64,000 nucleotides of DNA, taken from Bacteroidota bacterium. GTDB taxonomy: Bacteria; Bacteroidota; Bacteroidia; Chitinophagales; Chitinophagaceae. Made by a program: the position numbers and the translations under genes. Below are positions 61,223 through 64,000 of the stretch, piece by piece. A model generated the notes under the pieces. It made no database searches. It was not told the DNA's origin and saw only the letters and a list, made by a program, of their open reading frames with translations. The stretch covers positions 248,001 through 312,000 of the forward strand of contig JAFDXL010000002.1 in NCBI GenBank assembly GCA_018267955.1, in the 5' to 3' direction. Each line of letters begins with the position of its first letter. Within the stretch, counting starts at the first letter, position 1.

Positions 61223-62133
61223 ACCAGCGACTTGTTCTTTTTCAGTACCAGGTACAATTCCCGGTTGCCTCCAAAGTTGCGGAAAAATTTCTCTACCCCT
61301 ACATCCATGCTGCCCTCCATATCAAAGTATTGGTTGCCCCGTTTCTTAGCCTCTAAGATTGAATGCCATAAAAGCGCAGGCATTGCGCGGTATGTATCCC
61401 CGTTAGGCTTTTGCGCTCCCATAAAGTAGTAGCTGCGCCCGGCATCCCATACATTCCACAAAATGGCAGCTATATCATCTTCCTTTTTAGCCACCCACAA
61501 GGCACTGCAGTTATGGGTGTTACATTCCCGGTGCAGCCGTTCTATATCAGTTAGCGAATATGCCTGTAGTACATCCTTTCGTTCCAGCGTGTGCTGCTGA
61601 TACTTAAAAAGCGTATGGATAGCGGCAGGATCATTCACTATCGTGAACTCTTTTTTAGCAGCTTTAATGTTCCGGCGCAGACTTTCTTTCAGGTTAGAAA
61701 AAAGCTGCGCTTCCGATTGCTGCAGATCTATCAAAAACGTTTGCTGAACAGTCGCATTTAGTCCGGCATTCTTAAATAATCCTGCCTGTTTCAAACCCGG
61801 CTGCATCGAGAGATGCCAGACTTTTGCCTCCGGCAACTGCTTCATCATTGCAGCTATCGATTCATACTCAAAGCCATCCCTGTTTACCGGTTTCAGATCT
61901 GCAGGGAAGAACACGTGAGGACCAGCATAAGGTGTCAATTTCGGTGTACGCAACAGTTTTACACCCATGCGCTGCTGCAGATCATAAGGCCATATACCCG
62001 ATACAGTATCTCCATTTTGGGCAATAGCTGCATCCCAGTTCTCGCAAACAGCATCCAGCCACCAGTCCTGCAAAAACAGTGGTACATCACCTCTATCGCG
62101 ACAAATATTACGGTATTGATCTTTATTGTTCAA
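61195..62133 (-). CDS. FemAB/BioF2-like acyltransferase of the GNAT superfamily
   Basis: A 312-residue protein if translation begins at the TTG at 62133, one base after the stop of the ABC-transporter permease gene. An ATG at 62217 is also in frame but would lie 83 bases inside that gene; the protein-like part starts only near VPLFLQDWWLDAVC, so the TTG fits better. The sequence shows a FemAB-type double GNAT fold: ESLRRNIKAAKKEFTIV, CSALWVAKKEDDIAAILW, RSYYFMGAQKPNGDTYRAMPALLWHSILEAKKRG and YFDMEGSMDVGVEKFFRNFGG. Proteins like this add amino acids or acyl groups, often in cell-wall or polysaccharide work. The exact substrate is unknown. Confidence 0.82.
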   Translation of the reverse strand: MNNKDQYRNICRDRGDVPLFLQDWWLDAVCENWDAAIAQNGDTVSGIWPYDLQQRMGVKLLRTPKLTPYAGPHVFFPADLKPVNRDGFEYESIAAMMKQLPEAKVWHLSMQPGLKQAGLFKNAGLNATVQQTFLIDLQQSEAQLFSNLKESLRRNIKAAKKEFTIVNDPAAIHTLFKYQQHTLERKDVLQAYSLTDIERLHRECNTHNCSALWVAKKEDDIAAILWNVWDAGRSYYFMGAQKPNGDTYRAMPALLWHSILEAKKRGNQYFDMEGSMDVGVEKFFRNFGGNRELYLVLKKNKSLVWKLKELIR

Positions 62134-62134
62134 G

Positions 62135-63364
62135 CTATTTGAATTGCAGCACTCGTGCAGGCTGTATGCGACGAATATACAACGATGGCAGCCACATGCA
62201 AAGTATGCACAGTACAATGGTAGCCAGGTTTACTATCAGCGGCTGCCACCAGTGAAGTTTTATGGGTACATATTTCAATGAATACGAAGCTTCGGACAGC
62301 TTCATAAACCCTGTAGTTTTTTGTAACCAACACAAACCAAATGCCAGCAGGTCGCCTATCACTACACCTGCCACCGCGATAAGGCCCGCATGATACAGGA
62401 ATATCTTCTGCATACTGCGCATGGTCATTCCCTGCGCCTTTAAAATACCTACCATACGTACCTGTTCTACAATCAATATCAGCAATACTACAGCCAGGTT
62501 AATGATGGCTACTATAGCCATAATACTGATGAACACATTAGTTGTCACATCCTGCAGGTTCAGCCAGTCAAACAGGTTGGGGAATATATCCATCATAGTA
62601 TAGGTAGTGAGTGGAGGCTGCAGGTAATTATCAAATATTTGCCAGGAAAGGGTGTCAGCAAGTTTTTCGTTATCGATGCTTATCTGGTAACCGTTTATTT
62701 GATTGGGCTGCCAATTATTGATGCGCTGCAGCAGGCGGAGGTCGCACAAGGCATAGGCTTTGTCTACTTCCTCCATGCCGGTATGATAAATACCTGCCAC
62801 TTTCACTTTCCTGATGCGTGGCAATGTACTGCTCGACTCGACGAAATAAATTTTCAGGTCATCCTCGGGTTTTACCTCCAGCCTTTGAGCGGTTACTTCC
62901 GACAGGATTATTTCTTTGGCATAATCGGAATCATCAAAGTTGATCTGTCGCCCGGTAAAATCAATACCCGCCGGCAGGTGATAGTCTTTAGTCACACCTT
63001 TCAATGCTATTCCTTCAATTGCCTGCCTAGAGTTAATAATAGCAGGCTTTACCGCAAACGGGGTGAGCGATACCACATGCGGTGTATGTAGTATTTTTTG
63101 CTCCATCACCAGGTCGCGATTGGTGGGATCGGAGGTAATGATGCTATTATTGTTCATCGTGCGGGGCTCAATATGAATATGTCCCCAAAAACTGAACAGT
63201 TTCTCCCTTACCTCGTATTTAAACCCGGTGACAAAAGCCACTGCCATGATCATTGTCATGACACTAATAGCGGTAGATGCTATTGCCAGCCGTATAATAA
63301 ACGAAGAGAATGCTCCTTTCTGGCGGAGCAAATATCTGCGTGCTATAAAAAATGGGAGGTTCAA
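62135..63364 (-). CDS. LolC/LolE-type ABC transporter permease
   Basis: A 409-residue membrane protein of the MacB/LolC-E/FtsX class. It starts with LPFFIARRYLLRQKGAFSSFIIRLAIASTAISVMTM, giving the conserved A-x-R-Y-L start and the first membrane span; a large periplasmic domain follows (about 45-260); then come three spans (VFISIMAIVAIINLAVVLLILI, AGLIAVAGVVIGDLLAFGL, IVNLATIVLCILCMWL) with the coupling motif LKAQGMTMRSMQKIFLYHAG, and the end IRRIQPARVL. Such permeases release lipoproteins for transport to the outer membrane. No ATPase gene is adjacent. Confidence 0.9.
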   Translation of the reverse strand: MNLPFFIARRYLLRQKGAFSSFIIRLAIASTAISVMTMIMAVAFVTGFKYEVREKLFSFWGHIHIEPRTMNNNSIITSDPTNRDLVMEQKILHTPHVVSLTPFAVKPAIINSRQAIEGIALKGVTKDYHLPAGIDFTGRQINFDDSDYAKEIILSEVTAQRLEVKPEDDLKIYFVESSSTLPRIRKVKVAGIYHTGMEEVDKAYALCDLRLLQRINNWQPNQINGYQISIDNEKLADTLSWQIFDNYLQPPLTTYTMMDIFPNLFDWLNLQDVTTNVFISIMAIVAIINLAVVLLILIVEQVRMVGILKAQGMTMRSMQKIFLYHAGLIAVAGVVIGDLLAFGLCWLQKTTGFMKLSEASYSLKYVPIKLHWWQPLIVNLATIVLCILCMWLPSLYIRRIQPARVLQFK

Positions 63365-63423
63365 GATGCATCAAATGTAAAAAGGAAATGGTAAAAAGCG
63401 GTTGAAGACTTTCATAAAATAAT

Positions 63424-63448
63424 TAAGGGCTGTCTTTGACAGCCCTTA
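63424..63448 (-). terminator. Terminator of the ATP synthase gene cluster
   Basis: Stem TAAGGGCTGTC / GACAGCCCTTA with TTT loop, 24 bases past the atpC stop on the minus strand. Confidence 0.85.
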
Positions 63449-63472
63449 AAATATCAAACAAACTAAAAACTA

Positions 63473-63727
63473 CTAATCCAGTGCTACTGCGCTTTCTATC
63501 AGCACACTTGCTTTGTTATCCAGCACCTCTACGAAGCCGCCGGATATCTCGTACATTTCAGCAGTGTTTTTGTCTTTAATGATCTTCATTTTACCCTTAC
63601 CAAGAGTAGCGATCATTGGAGCGTGGTTCTCCAGTATCTCGAAAGAACCTTCGATGCCCGGCAATTGAATGCCGTAAACATTGCCATTATAAACCTTATG
63701 CTCCGGTGTTAATATATCTAATTGCAT
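63473..63727 (-). CDS. atpC: F1F0 ATP synthase epsilon subunit
   Basis: An 84-residue epsilon subunit of the catalytic F1 part. It has only the N-terminal beta-sandwich (MQLDILTPEHKVYNGNV, GSFEILENHAPMIATLGKGKMKI, GGFVEVLDNKASVLIESA); the two-helix C-terminal domain found in E. coli is absent, as is usual in Bacteroidota. Without those helices, inhibition of ATP hydrolysis by epsilon is expected to be lost or different. It follows atpD and ends at a terminator, so it closes the atpDC unit. Confidence 0.95.
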   Translation of the reverse strand: MQLDILTPEHKVYNGNVYGIQLPGIEGSFEILENHAPMIATLGKGKMKIIKDKNTAEMYEISGGFVEVLDNKASVLIESAVALD

Positions 63728-63773
63728 ATTGCAAATTCAAAAGTCAAAATTCAAAACCAGTCAACAGATCAAC

Positions 63774-64000
63774 TTAGTTTTTTGCTTGTTCCATCAGTTT
63801 CTTACCCTTAGCAATAGCTTCTTCGATATTACCTACCAGGTTGAACGCTGCTTCAGGATATTCATCCACTTCACCGTCCATGATCATGTTGAAACCACGG
63901 ATAGTTTCCTCGATCGGAACGAGTACACCTTTCAGACCGGTGAACTGTTCTGCCACGTGGAATGGCTGAGACAGGAAGCGTTGTACTTTACGCGCACGCT
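63774..64000 (-). CDS. atpD: F1F0 ATP synthase beta subunit, C-terminal part (runs off the window)
   Basis: The last 75 codons of the catalytic beta subunit: [21 protein letters not shown], then [45 protein letters not shown]. These are the well-conserved C-terminal helices of AtpD. The 5' part with the P-loop lies beyond position 64000, so the feature is partial. The gene is followed by atpC after 46 bases on the same strand. Confidence 0.95.
   Translation of the reverse strand, partial: RARKVQRFLSQPFHVAEQFTGLKGVLVPIEETIRGFNMIMDGEVDEYPEAAFNLVGNIEEAIAKGKKLMEQAKN

Overview
The window looks like a chromosomal segment of a Bacteroidota bacterium, most likely Chitinophagaceae or a close relative. 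The signs are proteins with type IX secretion (T9SS) C-terminal domains of both type A and type B, SprB-type repeats, a CcoN-CcoO fusion in the cbb3 oxidase cluster, promoter -7 elements of the TAnnTTTG type, and weak Shine-Dalgarno signals. No rRNA, tRNA or CRISPR array was seen.

1-14,100 is a visibly AT-rich accessory block, probably part of an integrative element whose left end lies outside the window. It carries a tyrosine integrase, an HTH/excisionase-like gene overlapping a DUF3987 ATPase, and a small XRE regulator. Between them lie defence-type genes. One leftward operon encodes a nucleotidyltransferase, a 2H-phosphoesterase/adenine-methyltransferase fusion and a PD-(D/E)XK-like nuclease, joined by two one-base TAATG overlaps. 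A divergent rightward pair encodes an ABC/AAA ATPase and an HNH nuclease (Septu-like), followed by an orphan protein with a HEPN-type R-x4-H motif.

14,100-19,450 is a border region: a CPBP protease, a decayed DUF4279-like fragment, a fossil C-terminus of a lipocalin gene, a large T9SS type A surface protein and an intact lipocalin gene.

19,450-53,300 reads as one functional neighbourhood for low-oxygen or stationary-phase stress. It holds FtsH, Hsp20, a baeRF-like protein, two universal stress proteins, a P-type ATPase with acetyl-CoA hydrolase, a PAS histidine kinase with a receiver-Crp hybrid regulator, an L,D-transpeptidase, PEP synthase, the full cbb3 oxidase set (ccoS-ccoNO-ccoQ-ccoP-ccoG-fixH-safE, with ccoI separately), a cysteine-bearing Crp/Fnr regulator, an MBL-rhodanese protein and a PLP decarboxylase. 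Eleven intergenic regions here share one promoter layout: two 12-bp boxes of form TGA-N6-TCA set 22 bp apart (once 21), with a Bacteroidota -7 element about 23 bp beyond the proximal box, often on both sides so that a divergent gene pair shares the boxes. This places the proximal box near -41.5, as for class II Crp/Fnr activation. I regard this regulon as the strongest new observation in the window; it also decides several start codons.

53,300-64,000 is ordinary chromosome: a DUF6544/DUF6920-like protein, a small membrane protein, a T9SS type B adhesin-like protein with SprB repeats, dnaJ-grpE, a SIMPL-domain protein, a tightly packed GNAT/FemAB-like/LolC-type cluster, and atpC with the 3' part of atpD running off the end.
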